Shown here: positions 62,500 through 64,000 of the stretch, piece after piece | Position numbering within the stretch: position 1 is the stretch's first letter | Layout of the letters: every line of letters starts with the position of its first letter | Assembly: GCA_018401495.1 (NCBI GenBank) | Contig: JAGYJX010000005.1 | Span: 372,001 to 436,000, forward strand | Direction: 5' to 3' | Source of the DNA: Rhodospirillaceae bacterium | GTDB lineage: Bacteria > Pseudomonadota > Alphaproteobacteria > Thalassobaculales > Thalassobaculaceae | Length of the DNA stretch: 64,000 bases | The notes under the pieces: generated by a model | The model's database searches: none | What the model saw: the letters and a program-made list of their open reading frames with translations, nothing else | What the model was told of the DNA's origin: nothing | Program-made: the position numbers and the translations under genes

Positions 62500-64000
62500 T
62501 CAGCCTCCCCAAGTGATGGTGACCCGTCCGACACCGCCCAGCCCATTGCCACCGCCGCCACCCTGCCCGGCCCCGTCGTTCAGGGCGCCGGCACCGGAGC
62601 CTCGCATCCAGCCGCCACCGCCGCCGCCACCGATGCCGATGGCGTTACCGCCGTCGGTCGCGTCACCCGACTGGTTGTCGCTCTCGCCCATGCCGCCGGC
62701 CCCACCGGTGCCGTTCAGCGTGCTTCCGCCAGCACCAACCCCGCCCGCACCACCGCTGCGATTGGGGTCGCTGCCTCCGGCTGCACCGCCGGTCGCAGAC
62801 AGGAACGACCCGAAGCTGCTGGAGCCGCCATTGGGGTTGCCGGAGGGGTGCCGCCGGCACCAATCGTCACGGCGTAACCGGTGCCGGGGATCACGGTGTA
62901 GGTGCCCGTGGCACCGCCACCTCCGCCGCCACCTCCGGGTGATGGCCCACCTCCATAGTCGTTGCCGCCGGCACCGCCAGCGCCGATCACCTTGACGGTG
63001 ACGCTGGTGACACCGGCCGGAGCGGTCCAGGTGAAGGTTCCCGAGGTCGCGTAGGCCGTGGATCCGGATGGCAGACGGGTGGTGAAGCTGGTTGGCGCCG
63101 ACCACGGCCCCCAGCCGGTGACGAAGGCCCTTGTGGCGGGCACGCCAGTGGTAGGTCGTCAGCGCCACGAGGCCGCTGGACGCCAAATGCGACGTCAGAT
63201 CGGCAGTCTCACCGCTGTCATAGATGATGGTTGCGAAGCCGCTGTCCGTCGCCACCTGGAACTGCGACTTGGCGTGGGTGTCGCCGCCGCCTGGAATGTA
63301 GAACGCCGAGGTCTGGAGGGTCGGCGCCACCGCCACGTCGGTCGCCCCGTTCGCCGGCGCGGTGTTGGTCGGTGCCGCCGGCACCGCCTGGGTGCTGAAG
63401 CCGGTCGGGCTGGAGTATGGCGACCAGCCGAGTGCGGCCCCCTTGTAGCGGACCCGGAAGAAATAGGCGGTCTGATCCTGCAGGATGCCGGCCGGGACCG
63501 CGTGACTGGTCTTGCTGGACGAGGTCTCTCCGGTATCGAGCACGATTGCGGTGAAGGCGCTGTCGGTGGCGCACCTGCCACTGCGACGCCGCGTGGGTGT
63601 CCGTGCCGCCGATCACCGTGAAGGCCGATGCCTGCAGGGTCGGCAGGACCGACGCGCTGGTGGTTCCGGCGGCCGGCGCGGTGTTGGTCGGCTGCTGGAT
63701 ATGCTGGAACACCGACCCGGTGGTGAAGGCGGTGGGCTCGGACCAGGGCGACCAGGTGCCGTCCGCGTCCTGATAGCGGAGCTGCCAGAAGTACCCGGTG
63801 TCCACGGCCAGGTTGCCGGCGGGAATGGTGTGGGTGTTGCTCGCGCTACCAACAGCGGCGAGTACACGACGTTGATGCCATCTCGGCCTCGGTCGCCACC
63901 CGGAACTCCTGCTTGTCCTGGGCATGCCGTAAAGGCTCCGGTAGGCTGCTGCCCCCAGCGGCACGGTATCGTTGAGGCTGGTAGCACCGTTGACCGGGGA
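62500..64000 (-). CDS. Phage tail fibre with FN3-like repeats and polyglycine end (partial, frameshifted)
   Basis: This gene runs off the right edge. The visible part has at least three FN3-like repeats of about 100 residues (each with TNTAPANGATDVAVAPTLQTS-like linkers, HxKSQFQVATDSGF and a YHWRARHKG or YFWQLRYQDADG strand), then a jelly-like STAYATSGTFTWTAPAGVTS segment. The last 150 residues are a glycine-rich domain with long runs of G broken by N, S, D or T, ending GVGRVTITWGG. Such glycine-rich ends bind host receptors in other phages. Frame changes are needed near 62865, 63140, 63565 and 63880. Confidence 0.78.

Overview
The window is GC-rich chromosomal DNA, most likely from an alphaproteobacterium of Rhodospirillales type. 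That placement is an inference from gene content: a T6SS cluster with FHA, PpkA and PppA, SelO, an OGFr-like protein, a DUF892 protein, and alphaproteobacterial IS and prophage families. No rRNA, tRNA or CRISPR array is visible. A stretch at about 51.4-53.8 kb is much more AT-rich than the rest.

Layout. (1) 0-19.6 kb: a type VI secretion cluster. tssF (cut by the window edge), tssE, tssC, tssB, tssA and a pseudokinase lie on the minus strand. A fused TssB/TssC-like gene, an FHA gene, tssJ, tssK, tssL, tssM, tagF, pppA and ppkA lie on the plus strand. hcp, vgrG, tssG and tssH are not in the window. (2) 19.7-24.3 kb: housekeeping-type genes (selO, two Asp/Glu-racemase-fold paralogues, an OGFr-domain gene, a DUF892 ferritin-like gene). 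(3) 24.5-51.4 kb: an accessory region full of mobile DNA. It holds two near-identical IS3-family elements 17 kb apart in direct orientation, fragments or copies of IS256, IS6, IS1380, IS1595, IS407-type and IS1634-like elements, and remnants of a phage methylase/DUF5681 locus. Between them are a GIY-YIG protein, a PD-(D/E)XK plus DUF2779 nuclease, an envelope set (LPP20 lipoprotein, second lipoprotein, DUF4384 protein, caspase-like lipoprotein), two diverged copies of a WYL-regulator/AAA-ATPase cassette that are broken in complementary ways, a secreted lectin, and two related secreted proteins, one with MORN and Tudor-like segments. (4) 51.4-53.8 kb: AT-rich genes with many frameshifts, one carrying a domain like the ribosomal L7/L12 C-terminus. 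(5) 54.3-64 kb: a P2-like prophage tail and lysis module on the minus strand, running from tail fibre through sheath, tube, chaperones, tape measure, U, X and D to endolysin and nested spanin-like genes.

How the parts work together. The T6SS genes encode baseplate (TssK, E, F, A), sheath (TssB, C), membrane complex (TssJ, L, M) and a phosphorylation switch (PpkA, PppA, FHA, TagF). The prophage encodes an unrelated contractile tail. The accessory region looks like a hotspot in which envelope-exported proteins, nucleases and regulators have collected and been partly broken by IS activity.

Caution on quality. Many conserved genes (tssF, tssC, selO, most prophage genes, all AT-rich genes) carry single-base frameshifts, often at homopolymers, while others such as tssM (1192 codons) are intact. 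Some of these breaks may be uncorrected sequencing errors. I give reconstructed gene spans and say where the frame changes.
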